The notes: generated from the sequence alone by a model not told the origin. Positions 53,721-62,617 are shown, numbered from the stretch's first letter. The stretch: 64,000 nt of DNA from JACVCJ01 sp052437175 (GCA_052437175.1 JBQVOK010000002.1:434001-498000), one strand, 5' to 3'. Numbers and translations: made by a program.

Positions 53721-53745
53721 GACCCCGATTTACACACAAAACATC

Positions 53746-54750
53746 ATGATCGAAACAGATATATGTATCATAGGAGCCGGCCCCGTAGGGCTGTTCTCCG
53801 TTTTTGAATGCGGCCTGCTGAAAATGCGCTGCCACCTGGTAGACTACCTGCCCCAGCCGGGCGGACAGCTTACCGAGATCTATCCCAAAAAGCCTATTTA
53901 CGATATTCCCGGCTACCCTTCGGTACTGGCCGGCGAACTGGTAGACAACCTCATGAAACAGATCGAACCCTTTAAACCCACGTTTACACTGGGCCAGCGG
54001 GTAGAAGAACTGAAAAAGAACGAGGACGGCAGTTTTGAGCTCATTACCTCCAAAGACGAACACATCCGTTGCAAAGCAGTAGTGATCGCCGCCGGACTGG
54101 GCTGTTTTGAGCCCCGCAAGCCCAATGCCCGTAACCTGGAACTGTTCGAAGGTAAGGGCGTGGAATACATGGTGCTGAACCCCGAAGACTTCCGCAATAA
54201 AAAGGTGGTACTGGCCGGGGGTGGCGACAGTGCGCTGGACTGGGCCATTTTCCTGGCCGACGTGGCCTCCGAACTTACCCTGGTACACCGCAGCCGCGAA
54301 TTCCGCGGAGCGCCCGACAGCGTGGAAAAAGTGTTCCGCCTCAGCGAAGAAGGCCGCATCAACCTGCTGCTCGATTCCAATATCTCTTCGGTGAACGGCA
54401 ACGGCATACTGCGCTCCGTGAATATCGAAGACAAGAACAAGGAGATACAGACCATTGAGGCCGATACCCTGATACCGCTCTTTGGCCTGAGCCCCAAACT
54501 GGGACCTATTGCCAACTGGGGCCTCAACATCGATAAAAATGCCATAGAGGTAAATACCGAAGATTATTCCACCAATATACCGGGCATTTACGCCATCGGG
54601 GACATCAATACCTACCCGGGCAAACTGAAGCTGATCCTGTGCGGTTTCCACGAAGGGGCCCTGATGGCCCAGAGCGCCTTTAAGTATATGTATCCCGATC
54701 AGAAATTAAGTTTCAAATACACTACAGTGAACGGTATTAACCCGTTTTAG
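53746..54750 (+). CDS. ferredoxin/flavodoxin-NADP+ reductase (TrxR-like, FNR type)
   Basis: A 334-residue two-dinucleotide-domain flavoprotein. FAD motif CIIGAGPVGLFSVFE; NADPH motif VVLAGGGDSALDWAIFL; C-terminal FAD motif PGIYAIGDINTYPGK. The CxxC of thioredoxin reductase is absent, and the YLPQPGGQLTEIYP loop matches the YumC-type ferredoxin-NADP+ reductase. It reduces ferredoxin or flavodoxin with NADPH. The partner thioredoxin-like gene immediately upstream may be a redox substrate, though this is inference. Confidence 0.9.
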   Translation: MIETDICIIGAGPVGLFSVFECGLLKMRCHLVDYLPQPGGQLTEIYPKKPIYDIPGYPSVLAGELVDNLMKQIEPFKPTFTLGQRVEELKKNEDGSFELITSKDEHIRCKAVVIAAGLGCFEPRKPNARNLELFEGKGVEYMVLNPEDFRNKKVVLAGGGDSALDWAIFLADVASELTLVHRSREFRGAPDSVEKVFRLSEEGRINLLLDSNISSVNGNGILRSVNIEDKNKEIQTIEADTLIPLFGLSPKLGPIANWGLNIDKNAIEVNTEDYSTNIPGIYAIGDINTYPGKLKLILCGFHEGALMAQSAFKYMYPDQKLSFKYTTVNGINPF

Positions 54751-54807
54751 TACCGTTTTAACCCCATCAACCATAACGCTTTTGTATATTAGCCGCAAAT
54801 TTCTTCT

Positions 54808-55920
54808 ATGAAAAAAGCCTTAATTACCGGCATTACAGGACAGGACGGAGCATACCTGGCAGAATTTCTTCTGGAAAAAGGATACGAGGTGCATGGCATT
54901 AAACGTAGAAGCTCGCTTTTCAACACAGAACGGATCGACCATCTGTACCAGGACCTGCATGAGTCCGGAGTTCGTTTCAGACTGCATTACGGAGACCTGA
55001 GCGACAGCATGAACCTGACCCGCATTATACAGGAAGTACAGCCTGACGAGATATATAACCTGGGCGCCATGAGCCATGTGCGCGTAAGTTTCGACACACC
55101 CGAGTATACCGCCAATGTAGACGGCATCGGTACCCTGCGCATACTGGAAGCAGTACGCCTGCTGGGTCTTACCGAAAAGACCCGCATTTACCAGGCCTCT
55201 ACTTCCGAACTGTACGGACTGGTGCAGGAAATTCCGCAGCGCGAAAGCACGCCGTTTTACCCGCGTTCGCCCTATGCCTGCGCCAAACTGTATGCCTACT
55301 GGATCACGGTGAACTACCGCGAAGCCTATAATATTTACGCGGTGAACGGTATCCTGTTCAACCACGAGTCGCCCCTGCGCGGCGAAACTTTTGTTACCCG
55401 CAAGATCACCCGGGCCGTAGCCAAGATCGGTATGGGCCTGCAAAACTGCCTGTACCTGGGTAACCTGAGCGCACAGCGCGACTGGGGGCATGCCAAAGAC
55501 TATGTAAAGGCCATGTACCTGATGCTGCAGCAGGATAAACCCGAAGACTATGTAATTGCCAGCGGTATTACCACATCCGTACGCGACTTTGCCCGTATGG
55601 CCTTTGCAGAGATCGGCATCGAGATCGCTTTCAGCGGCGAAGGCGCCGGAGAGACCGGCCGCGTGGTAAAATGTAACCTGCCCGAGTTCCAGGTACCCGA
55701 AGGCCAGGTAGTGATACAGGTAGACCCGCACTATTTCCGCCCCACGGAGGTAGACCTGCTCATCGGCGACCCTACCAAAGCCCGCACACAGTTAGGCTGG
55801 GAACTGGAATACGACCTGCCCGCCCTGGTAAAAGATATGGTACAGAGTGACGTAAACCTGTTCCGCAGGGATAAATACCTGCTCTCCGGCGGGTACAAAG
55901 TATTGAACTATCATGAGTAA
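54808..55920 (+). CDS. gmd: GDP-mannose 4,6-dehydratase
   Basis: A 370-residue extended SDR. Cofactor motif TGITGQDGAYLAEFLLEKGY, GIKRRSS, catalytic Ser/Tyr/Lys (STSELYG and YACAKLYAYW), NHESPLRGETFV, and LGNLSAQRDWGHAKDY. Converts GDP-mannose to GDP-4-keto-6-deoxymannose in the cytosol. The following gene fcl overlaps by 8 nt and completes the GDP-L-fucose pathway. Fucose would be used in surface polysaccharide or glycoprotein O-glycosylation, common in this phylum. Confidence 0.95.
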   Translation: MKKALITGITGQDGAYLAEFLLEKGYEVHGIKRRSSLFNTERIDHLYQDLHESGVRFRLHYGDLSDSMNLTRIIQEVQPDEIYNLGAMSHVRVSFDTPEYTANVDGIGTLRILEAVRLLGLTEKTRIYQASTSELYGLVQEIPQRESTPFYPRSPYACAKLYAYWITVNYREAYNIYAVNGILFNHESPLRGETFVTRKITRAVAKIGMGLQNCLYLGNLSAQRDWGHAKDYVKAMYLMLQQDKPEDYVIASGITTSVRDFARMAFAEIGIEIAFSGEGAGETGRVVKCNLPEFQVPEGQVVIQVDPHYFRPTEVDLLIGDPTKARTQLGWELEYDLPALVKDMVQSDVNLFRRDKYLLSGGYKVLNYHE

Positions 55921-56863
55921 TCTTTCGGATAAAAATGCCTGTATCTTCGTGGCCGGCGGCCGCGGAATGGTGGGCTCCGCCATTGTGCGCGCCCTGCGTG
56001 CCAAAGGCTATACAAATGTGCTGGCCCCTTCTTCTGCCGAGCTCGACCTTACCTCGCAGCAGCAGACACAGGAATGGTTCGGGCAGCATCGCCCCGAATA
56101 CGTGTTCATGGCGGCGGCCAAAGTAGGCGGCATCCTGGCCAATAATACCTACCGGGCCGATTTCCTGTACCTCAACCTCATGATCGAGGCCAATGTGATC
56201 CATGCATCTCACATCTACGGCGTTAAAAAAATGCTGTTCCTGGGCTCTTCCTGCATTTATCCCAAACTGGCGCCCCAGCCGCTCAAAGAAGAATATTTAC
56301 TTACGGGCGAACTGGAATATACCAATGAACCCTACGCCATTGCCAAAATAGCCGGCATCAAGCTGGTAGAAAGCTACCGCAAACAGTACGGCAGCGATTT
56401 TATTTCGGCCATGCCCACCAACCTGTACGGCCCCAACGATAATTATGACCTCAGCAATTCGCACGTACTGCCGGCCCTCATACGCAAATTTCATGAGGCA
56501 AAGATCAGTAATGCGCCTTCGGTTACCATCTGGGGCAGCGGTTCACCCCTGCGCGAGTTCCTGCATGTAGACGACCTGGCACAGGCCTGCCTCTTCCTGA
56601 TGGAGGTGTACAACGGCGAAGACTGGCTCAACATTGGTGTGGGCGAGGATATTTCCATCAAAGACCTGGCCCTGCTGGTAAAAGAGATCAGCGGCTTTGA
56701 AGGCGAACTGGTGTTCGATACCTCGAAGCCCGACGGAACTCCCCGTAAATTAATGGATGTAAGTAAAATACATGCGCTGGGCTGGAAAGCTTCTATTCCG
56801 CTCCGGGATGGTATTGCGGCCGTGTATACGGAGTACGCACAGGCGCACACCGCCCTGTCTTAA
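55913..56863 (+). CDS. fcl: GDP-L-fucose synthase
   Basis: A 316-residue SDR epimerase-reductase that converts the keto intermediate to GDP-L-fucose. GGRGMVGSAIVRAL cofactor motif, AAAKVGGI, SSCIYPKLAPQP, and the YAIAKIAG catalytic Tyr-Lys with TNLYGPNDNYD and HVDDLAQA. It overlaps gmd by 8 nt. The 3' end overlaps by 4 nt a convergent minus-strand micro-gene (56860-56997). Confidence 0.95.
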   Translation: MSNLSDKNACIFVAGGRGMVGSAIVRALRAKGYTNVLAPSSAELDLTSQQQTQEWFGQHRPEYVFMAAAKVGGILANNTYRADFLYLNLMIEANVIHASHIYGVKKMLFLGSSCIYPKLAPQPLKEEYLLTGELEYTNEPYAIAKIAGIKLVESYRKQYGSDFISAMPTNLYGPNDNYDLSNSHVLPALIRKFHEAKISNAPSVTIWGSGSPLREFLHVDDLAQACLFLMEVYNGEDWLNIGVGEDISIKDLALLVKEISGFEGELVFDTSKPDGTPRKLMDVSKIHALGWKASIPLRDGIAAVYTEYAQAHTALS

Positions 56864-56997
56864 TGATCGGGACACTTTTTACAGCGCTTCCCCTTTTTGT
56901 ATTTTTTGCAGCAATCCTTTTTCTTTTCGTCGCAGCAGAGGCTGCAGGCCGAAAGGGGCGTCTGAATGCCCTGTATTGCCGTATCGCTCAGTTTCAT
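56860..56997 (-). CDS. 45-residue cysteine/lysine-rich micro-protein
   Basis: The minus strand encodes a 45-residue protein: MKLSDTAIQGIQTPLSA, then CSLCCDEKKKDCCKKYKK and GKRCKKCPDH. It has seven cysteines (CSLCC, DCC, CKKC) and many lysines, suggesting a small metal-binding protein. A perfect TACCTTTG (57002-57009, reverse strand) is four bases before its ATG, and a TTTG 22 nt further upstream completes a promoter. That makes it a predicted leaderless gene. It was confirmed by translating the bases by hand. The plus-strand frame at 56863-57075 is a shadow. Confidence 0.65.
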   Translation of the reverse strand: MKLSDTAIQGIQTPLSACSLCCDEKKKDCCKKYKKGKRCKKCPDH

Positions 56998-57001
56998 ACT
57001 G

Positions 57002-57035
57002 CAAAGGTACGGCGCAAGATGCCCCCTTTTACAAA
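57002..57035 (-). promoter_or_regulatory. promoter of the Cys-rich micro-gene
   Basis: Reverse strand TTTG (57035-57032), 22 nt, TACCTTTG (57009-57002), then CAGT and ATG. Confidence 0.6.
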
Positions 57036-57126
57036 ACTGCCGTTTTTCACCCGTTTAGGGGAGATACAGGCATAAAAAAGGCGAAAGTTGCCCTCCGCCC
57101 GTTCAATGATATTGTGCATCCGCAGT

Positions 57127-58836
57127 TTACTGTTTCAGGAACTTGGAAGTGAAGCGGGTATTACCGTCACGCACGGTGAGTATATAGGTACCCTGCGCCA
57201 TATTGTTGCTGAACAGGTTTACGGATATAAAGTTCATGGTATTGCCCAGCACCTTGCGCGCCTGCGACTGGATCACGCGGCCCTGCAGGTCGGAAACCTC
57301 GATAATGATCTCGCTTTCTTTTGCGGCAAAAAAGTCGAAAAAGAGCTGTGAACCGTCGTTCGGGTTCGGGTATACAATGATCTTCTGATCGTTATAGGCA
57401 TCTTCGCCGTTCATGTTCTTGAGCAGCATATCGGCATAGCCGAAATTCGGGATACCGTAGCCATAATCGCCGCCCGGTGTGGAATAGCGATCGGCGCTGC
57501 GCTGGATGGCATCGTACAGCTGCATGTTACTGGCCTGCGGATTGGCCTGCCACAGGGTAGCCACGGCACCGGCAATTACCGGTCCGCTGAACGAAGTACC
57601 GTTGCTGGGCCCGATCTCCCCGCTGCTCAGCGAAACCAGGGTACCCTGGCCCATGGCGCATACATTGGGCTTAACGCGACCGTCGTAAGAAGGTCCGCGC
57701 GAGCTGAAGGTGGCAATTTCGCGGTTGGCTTTTACCGCACCAATGGCCAGCACGCTGTCGCCATCTGCCGGTGCCCCGATGTAACGCCAGGGGCTCGAGC
57801 CTTCGTTACCGGCGCTGTTCACCACAAAAATACCCTTGCGGGCGGCCATATCGGCAGCGCGTGTTACTACGGCGGTATTACCGTTCATGTCCATATAGGT
57901 GTGGCTTCCGATGTCGTTATCGAACTTGGTATAGCCCAGCGAACTGTTGATGATATCGGCGCCGGCGCTATCGGCCCAAACGGCCGCAGCTTCCCAGTTA
58001 TACTCTTCGGCCAGGGTCTCGCTGCCGGCATCTTCGGTGCGCAGCAGGTAAAAATTAGCCTTCGGGCCGGTACCGATCAGTTTACCCGGAATATAGCCCG
58101 CAATGCAGGAAAGTACCGACATACCGTGTGAATTATCTTCGTATACCGATTCTTCATTGGCCACAAAATCCCAGGTGCGCAGTATCTGGTGGTTCTCACG
58201 CAGGCTCTGGAAAGCCGGCAGCTCGTTCACCCGGAAGAAACCGCCGTCGAGCACCGCAATAATAAGGCCTTCGCCGGTGTAACCCTTGCTGTGCATATAG
58301 TCTACGCCGAGCATACCTACCTGGTCGATGCTCTTGCCGTAGTCGAACGTTTTGGCATTCTGAATATTGGAACCCTGCTGGCCGGATTTGGCACTGCTCT
58401 CCATTTTCTGGATCAGGGCGGCCATAGGATCTTTTTTAACCGAAGCAGCGCTGTACACCTCTTTTACTTCGGCTACCGGCTGCAGCTTATGCAGTTTTTT
58501 AAGCAGCTTCTCGTTCTCGGAGCTTACCATGATACAGTTGCTCCAGTTGCTCTTGTTGATGTAGGTATAGCCCAGGTCGGTTACCTGTTTAATGTAGGAA
58601 CCGTTTACCGGGATGTCGGTCTCATCCACGCGGATACCGCTTTTACGGCGGCGTTCGAGGGCCCGCTCCGAAAGAAATTTCTCCGGCGCGCTGAGGGAGA
58701 AGGGGGAATTGGCTTTATCTTTAAAGAAGACCACATACTTTTTCAGCACGGCAGGCTGCTCATCGGCTTTCTGGGCAAAAGCCACGTTCAGCGTAAAGGC
58801 AAGCCCCGCAAGAAAGTATATACATTTTTTGTTCAT
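57127..58836 (-). CDS. S8 subtilisin-like serine peptidase with T9SS type A tail
   Basis: A 569-residue exported protease. Signal peptide to about AFAQ, propeptide/inhibitor-like region (ERALERRRKSGI and VFFKDK near residues 35-70), then the S8 domain with Asp (AVLDGGF, about 194), His (DNSHGMSVL, about 237) and Ser (NGTSFSGPVIAG, about 416). The C-terminus is a T9SS type A sorting domain (IIVYPNPNDGSQLFFDFF, MAQGTYILTVRDG). Secreted through T9SS to the surface. Promoter -7 box (TATCTTTG at 58854-58861, reverse strand). Confidence 0.93.
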   Translation of the reverse strand: MNKKCIYFLAGLAFTLNVAFAQKADEQPAVLKKYVVFFKDKANSPFSLSAPEKFLSERALERRRKSGIRVDETDIPVNGSYIKQVTDLGYTYINKSNWSNCIMVSSENEKLLKKLHKLQPVAEVKEVYSAASVKKDPMAALIQKMESSAKSGQQGSNIQNAKTFDYGKSIDQVGMLGVDYMHSKGYTGEGLIIAVLDGGFFRVNELPAFQSLRENHQILRTWDFVANEESVYEDNSHGMSVLSCIAGYIPGKLIGTGPKANFYLLRTEDAGSETLAEEYNWEAAAVWADSAGADIINSSLGYTKFDNDIGSHTYMDMNGNTAVVTRAADMAARKGIFVVNSAGNEGSSPWRYIGAPADGDSVLAIGAVKANREIATFSSRGPSYDGRVKPNVCAMGQGTLVSLSSGEIGPSNGTSFSGPVIAGAVATLWQANPQASNMQLYDAIQRSADRYSTPGGDYGYGIPNFGYADMLLKNMNGEDAYNDQKIIVYPNPNDGSQLFFDFFAAKESEIIIEVSDLQGRVIQSQARKVLGNTMNFISVNLFSNNMAQGTYILTVRDGNTRFTSKFLKQ

Positions 58837-58853
58837 GTTGTATACGTTTAGAT

Positions 58854-58861
58854 CAAAGATA
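58854..58861 (-). promoter_or_regulatory. -7 element for the S8 peptidase
   Basis: Reverse strand TATCTTTG, 17 nt before the ATG; no clear -33. Confidence 0.5.
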
Positions 58862-58898
58862 AAAAAATTTATGTCGGGCTGCCGCCATTTAACAGGCG

Positions 58899-59642
58899 CT
58901 ATTCTTCGCCCCATTCCAGCACGGTCTGCCGGTATACGTAACCTTTTTTGATCTTGTTCATCACCGGCAGGTTATTGGTATCGGAACCCACTTTGTCGCG
59001 GAAAACGGAGTCGATCTTTATGTATTCCTTATACACAAGTCCCACGTTACGGGCGTATACCTCCAGTTGTTTGTACTTGTCGATCTTGGATTCGTAGGAG
59101 GCCCGGCTCTGGGCAAATGCGGCCGAATCGAACGGGATACCGTTGAGCGTGGTATCGGCGTCCACCTTTTCGAAACGAAAATCTTCGGACGATTTAAAAT
59201 TAAAGCGGTTGCTGTTCCAGGTAGTGCCTTTTTTTACGGGGAATTGCAATTTTACGTACAGCAGGTTCTCCTCGGCGCGTATGGCATAACTGTTTTCGGT
59301 ATAGGCCCAGTAAATGCGCGGGGTACCCCAGTCGTCGCCGGGTTGTGCCCGTTTGTAACGTTCAATGCGCATGGCGGTCTTACCTTCGGCCGTTTCAAAA
59401 AGGGTATCGCAGCGTTCTTTCAGCTGGTATACCTGTTGCAGGGTATCGAGCGAAAAATCGTCGTACCAGGTACTGTCTACCGCGTATATCACGTAAGCAC
59501 CGCTCTTAAGGGGATAGTAATTCTCTCCTTTGTCGTAGTCGCTGGTCTCCTTCTTTTTACAGGCGCTGCCCGCTAAAACAAAAAAGACCATCAGGGCGAT
59601 GGTCTCTCTCTTTACAGTATGTTTCTTAATAGAGATCCGCAT
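58899..59642 (-). CDS. lipoprotein paralogue A
   Basis: A 247-residue lipoprotein (lipobox GSAC, then KKKE). Beta-rich: GAYVIYAVDSTWYDDF, TAMRIERYKRAQPGDDWG, VYARNVGLVYKEYIKID. It is related to the following upstream gene (YA(R/H)NVGLVYKE shared, same start ...ACKK and size). No family name known; probably an outer-membrane lipid-anchored protein. It overlaps its paralogue by 17 nt. Confidence 0.7.
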   Translation of the reverse strand: MRISIKKHTVKRETIALMVFFVLAGSACKKKETSDYDKGENYYPLKSGAYVIYAVDSTWYDDFSLDTLQQVYQLKERCDTLFETAEGKTAMRIERYKRAQPGDDWGTPRIYWAYTENSYAIRAEENLLYVKLQFPVKKGTTWNSNRFNFKSSEDFRFEKVDADTTLNGIPFDSAAFAQSRASYESKIDKYKQLEVYARNVGLVYKEYIKIDSVFRDKVGSDTNNLPVMNKIKKGYVYRQTVLEWGEE

Positions 59643-60348
59643 GGGATTTAAGTTCTTTGGTATACTTGTAACCGTACTCGATACGCTGTTCTACCGGAAT
59701 ATTCTGCCAGTTAGGCACATTGGTCTTTCCTTTTATATAGGTATCTTCTTTGTACACCAGGCCTACGTTGTGTGCATACACCTCTTTATTGGTAATGATG
59801 TACACGCTGTCGCTCTGTTCCGTTTCGATGAGCGTAAGTGTATGCTCGTAGTTCTGTCCGCCGTAGCTGCCGCTCTTTTCAATGAGCGAGGCCGTCCAGT
59901 ACTGGGCCAGGGCCAGGTTCTTGGCATTACGGTTCAGGCTGTCGCCGTTTTCGATCGGGGCCAGCAGCATAATGTACTTGATATTGTTCTTGAGCAGCTC
60001 TACAGTCCACTCTTTCTGGTTCTTGTTGTAGTATTTCTGGATGTAATCGTATCCCAGAACGGTATACCCGGCTGCATTACCGCCTCTTCTTTCGGTTTTG
60101 ATGCGGGTCTGCAGGCCTCCGGTATTATCCGGCACGTCTGTTTCATAGGTCTCGCGGTACATGTAAGATACGGAACCGCTCGAGTCGGTGGTCCAGTACA
60201 TACTGTCGATCTGGTATTCGTACTGGTGACCGATATCTACGGGCAGATACAGGGTTCTGTCGGCCAGGTCGGGGCCTTTGTCCTTTTTACAGGCGGCAAA
60301 GAATACAATAACTGCAAAAGCTGCCAGCAGGGATTTTATTGTGCGCAT
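59626..60348 (-). CDS. lipoprotein paralogue B
   Basis: A 240-residue lipoprotein (lipobox FFAAC, then KKDK). Body LYLPVDIGHQYEYQIDSMYW and VYAHNVGLVYKEDTYI resembles paralogue A, so this is a tandem duplication. Promoter TTTG-N19-TATATTTG (60367-60397, reverse strand) directly upstream, so this gene leads the pair. Function unknown. Confidence 0.7.
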   Translation of the reverse strand: MRTIKSLLAAFAVIVFFAACKKDKGPDLADRTLYLPVDIGHQYEYQIDSMYWTTDSSGSVSYMYRETYETDVPDNTGGLQTRIKTERRGGNAAGYTVLGYDYIQKYYNKNQKEWTVELLKNNIKYIMLLAPIENGDSLNRNAKNLALAQYWTASLIEKSGSYGGQNYEHTLTLIETEQSDSVYIITNKEVYAHNVGLVYKEDTYIKGKTNVPNWQNIPVEQRIEYGYKYTKELKSHADLY

Positions 60349-60366
60349 CGGTTATAAATTAACATC

Positions 60367-60397
60367 CAAATATACAAGATGATTGTACAAATGCAAA
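60367..60397 (-). promoter_or_regulatory. textbook promoter for the lipoprotein pair
   Basis: Reverse strand: TTTG at 60397-60394, exactly 19 nt, TATATTTG at 60374-60367. Matches the consensus perfectly. Confidence 0.8.
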
Positions 60398-60398
60398 A

Positions 60399-61487
60399 TT
60401 ACGTTAAAATAAATCCGCCCGCAACTACGTCATTTCCATCGTAAAACACGGCGCTCTGCCCGGGTGCGGCCGCACTTACCTTCTGCAGGAAACGGGCGCG
60501 CAGCATATTGCCTTCGGTGTACAACTGTGCCTGGGCACCTTTGTCTTTATAGCGGATCTTACCGAGCACTTCCATACCTTCTTCAATATGAGCGAGCTTA
60601 CCCATATTGTAGTCGCGGATGTACACTTCGGTGGTTTCCAGGTCTTCTTCATCGCCCAGCACCACGGTATTGGTCTCGGGCACAATGCGCGTCACAAATT
60701 TGGGTTTGCCCAGGGCTATGCCCAGGCCTTTGCGCTGCCCGATGGTGTAAAAGGGATAGCCTTCGTGCTGACCCAGTACATTGCCTTCGGTATCTACAAA
60801 GTTACCGCCGGCCACTTCTTCTTCCAGTCCGCTTACGCGGCGTTTCAGGAAACCGCGGTAATCGTTATCGGGAATAAAGCATATCTCGTAACTCTCGCCT
60901 TTTTTGGCAAGGGCGGTATAGCCATAGTTTTCGGCCATCTGGCGTATTTCGGTCTTGCGGAATTTACCCAGGGGCAGCAGGGTACGGGCCAGCGCTTCCT
61001 GGGAGAGGCCCCAGAGCACGTAAGACTGGTCTTTACTTTCGTCGAGCCCCTTAGACACCACATAACGGCCGTTATCCTGCCGTACATTGGCATAGTGGCC
61101 CGTGGCAATAAATTCACAATCGAGCTTATCGGCACGTTTCAGCAGGGCATCCCACTTTATGTGCGTATTGCAGAGTACGCAGGGGTTGGGCGTGCGGCCC
61201 GCCAGGTACTCGGTGGTAAAATTATCGATGATGTAATCGCCGAACTCTTCACGGATATCGATGATAAAATGCGGAAAACCTTTGTCCACAGCCAGTGCAC
61301 GTGCATCGTTAATATCGTCCAGGCTGCAGCATCCGGTGGTTTTGCGTTCTCCGCCGGAACTGGCGTAATCCCATGTTTTCATGGTAACGCCTATTACTTC
61401 GTAACCCTGTTCGTGCAGCATCAGTGCCGTAACACTGCTGTCGATGCCGCCGCTCATGGCTACTAAAACTCTACTCTTTGATCCCAT
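60399..61487 (-). CDS. mnmA: tRNA-specific 2-thiouridylase MnmA
   Basis: A 362-residue ATP-pyrophosphatase enzyme that makes s2U34 in glutamate, lysine and glutamine tRNA. P-loop AMSGGIDSSVTALML, then TGCCSLDD, nucleophile Cys in NPCVLCNTHIKW, GHYANV, LSQEALARTLLPLGKFRKTEI (in parts), and second catalytic Cys in YEICFIPDNDYR. Full family length. It overlaps the downstream-of-YwqK gene by 17 nt. Confidence 0.96.
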   Translation of the reverse strand: MGSKSRVLVAMSGGIDSSVTALMLHEQGYEVIGVTMKTWDYASSGGERKTTGCCSLDDINDARALAVDKGFPHFIIDIREEFGDYIIDNFTTEYLAGRTPNPCVLCNTHIKWDALLKRADKLDCEFIATGHYANVRQDNGRYVVSKGLDESKDQSYVLWGLSQEALARTLLPLGKFRKTEIRQMAENYGYTALAKKGESYEICFIPDNDYRGFLKRRVSGLEEEVAGGNFVDTEGNVLGQHEGYPFYTIGQRKGLGIALGKPKFVTRIVPETNTVVLGDEEDLETTEVYIRDYNMGKLAHIEEGMEVLGKIRYKDKGAQAQLYTEGNMLRARFLQKVSAAAPGQSAVFYDGNDVVAGGFILT

Positions 61488-62253
61488 CGGGTGTATTCAC
61501 TTGTATCGGCTTCTCAGGAGCCGTATTTATAATCATGTCTTTACCTTTGGCGCTTCCGTGCCTGTATTCCAGTTTATCTTTCGGAACGCCTTTTTCGTCA
61601 TACCGTATCCACAAACCGTGCCGTCTTCCTTCTTCATCGTGCGAGCCCTGCACCTGTTTGGCGCCGCTGGGGTAATAGAACATCACCGGGCCGCTGGCTA
61701 TACCCGCCTTGTAGGTAAAGGTACTGTGCGGTTTCCCGTCGGAGTAGTACTGTTTTACCTGGCCTTCCTTCAGGCCGTTCACATACATGCCTTCTTCCAT
61801 AATGGCGCCGGTATTGGCCGTATCGCGGTAAAATACCTTGTAGGGCCCGTTCAGCACATCGGCTTTAAAGGTTTCGGTGCTGCGCAGGGTACCTGTTTCT
61901 TCAGAAAAGTACTTCCACTCCCCTTCTTTCTTGCGGTCGATGTAAATGCCTTCGGCCATTTTTTTACCGAGTGAATCGTACAGTACGGCCGCACAGGTCT
62001 TCATATCCTCTTTGTAGTCCATTTCGGCTTTCAGGCTGCCGTTGCTGAAGTACAGCTTAAACATTCCCAGGGGTTTATTGTTCTTATACGAACCTTCACT
62101 TTTCAGTTTCTGGTTGCCGTAATAGGTTTTCCAGGGTCCCTGTTTCAGCCCTTTGCTGTCGGTATGGTTCAGCTGCTGGGCAGACAGTTGCAGGGCCAGG
62201 AAGCCCGGGATTAAAAGGAATAGAACACAGGTAGATACGATCCGTTTTTTCAT
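61471..62253 (-). CDS. MORN-repeat / YwqK-type exported protein
   Basis: A 260-residue protein with signal peptide (ALQLSAQ) and about eight MORN-like units (GPWKTYYGNQKLKSEGSY, GMFKLYFSNGSLKAEMDY, EGEWKYFSEE, GPVMFYYPSGAKQVQGS), typical of the toxin-antitoxin YwqK-like annotation. No toxin partner is nearby, so that label is not informative. Probably a surface or periplasmic beta-structure. It overlaps mnmA by 17 nt, suggesting co-expression. Confidence 0.85.
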   Translation of the reverse strand: MKKRIVSTCVLFLLIPGFLALQLSAQQLNHTDSKGLKQGPWKTYYGNQKLKSEGSYKNNKPLGMFKLYFSNGSLKAEMDYKEDMKTCAAVLYDSLGKKMAEGIYIDRKKEGEWKYFSEETGTLRSTETFKADVLNGPYKVFYRDTANTGAIMEEGMYVNGLKEGQVKQYYSDGKPHSTFTYKAGIASGPVMFYYPSGAKQVQGSHDEEGRRHGLWIRYDEKGVPKDKLEYRHGSAKGKDMIINTAPEKPIQVNTPDGIKE

Positions 62254-62329
62254 AATATACAGGCGAAGTTACAACATTTTATACGCAGCTTGCCGCTGTT
62301 TGATATAACCTTAACTAAAAATAAAGAAT

Positions 62330-62443
62330 CTACAGCCCGCGGGGGGCCTGCTTGCGGCTTGTTGCGCAAAAGCGCTGTCCCTTTCGGGAAAAGGCTTTGC
62401 CATACCTTGTAAAAACGGGGAATATGTGTGCGGATGCTTTCAT
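62330..62443 (-). CDS. possible 37-residue basic micro-protein or leader
   Basis: The minus strand has a TACCTTTG box (62451-62458) seven bases before an ATG; the frame encodes 37 residues rich in Arg/Lys (HIFPVFTRYGKAFSRKGQRF). It might be a genuine micro-gene, an RNA, or just the leader of the following YwqK-like gene 77 nt further on. No independent support; the rest of 62254-62617 shows nothing recognisable apart from the lon promoter at its right end. Confidence 0.3.
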   Translation of the reverse strand: MKASAHIFPVFTRYGKAFSRKGQRFCATSRKQAPRGL

Positions 62444-62603
62444 CAGGCTGCAAAGGTACAAAATCTGCTTTAGCTGCAGATAGATAAAACATATAGGGTC
62501 ATAGACAAAAATGGTTTTGGCACTGGCATTGTAATTGTTTAGGAGATTCTAACTAAAAACAGGGCCTTTTTGCCTGCGGCAAGCGACAAAATGGCGTAAT
62601 TAT

Positions 62604-62611
62604 TATATTTA
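62604..62611 (+). promoter_or_regulatory. -7 element for lon
   Basis: TATATTTA (one mismatch to TAnnTTTG) at 62604-62611, six bases before the ATG at 62618. Confidence 0.4.
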
Positions 62612-62617
62612 CACAAA

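Noticed and set aside
56863..57075. 70-codon plus-strand frame after fcl
   Set aside because: The opposite strand has a promoter and a Cys-rich frame that explain the same bases better.
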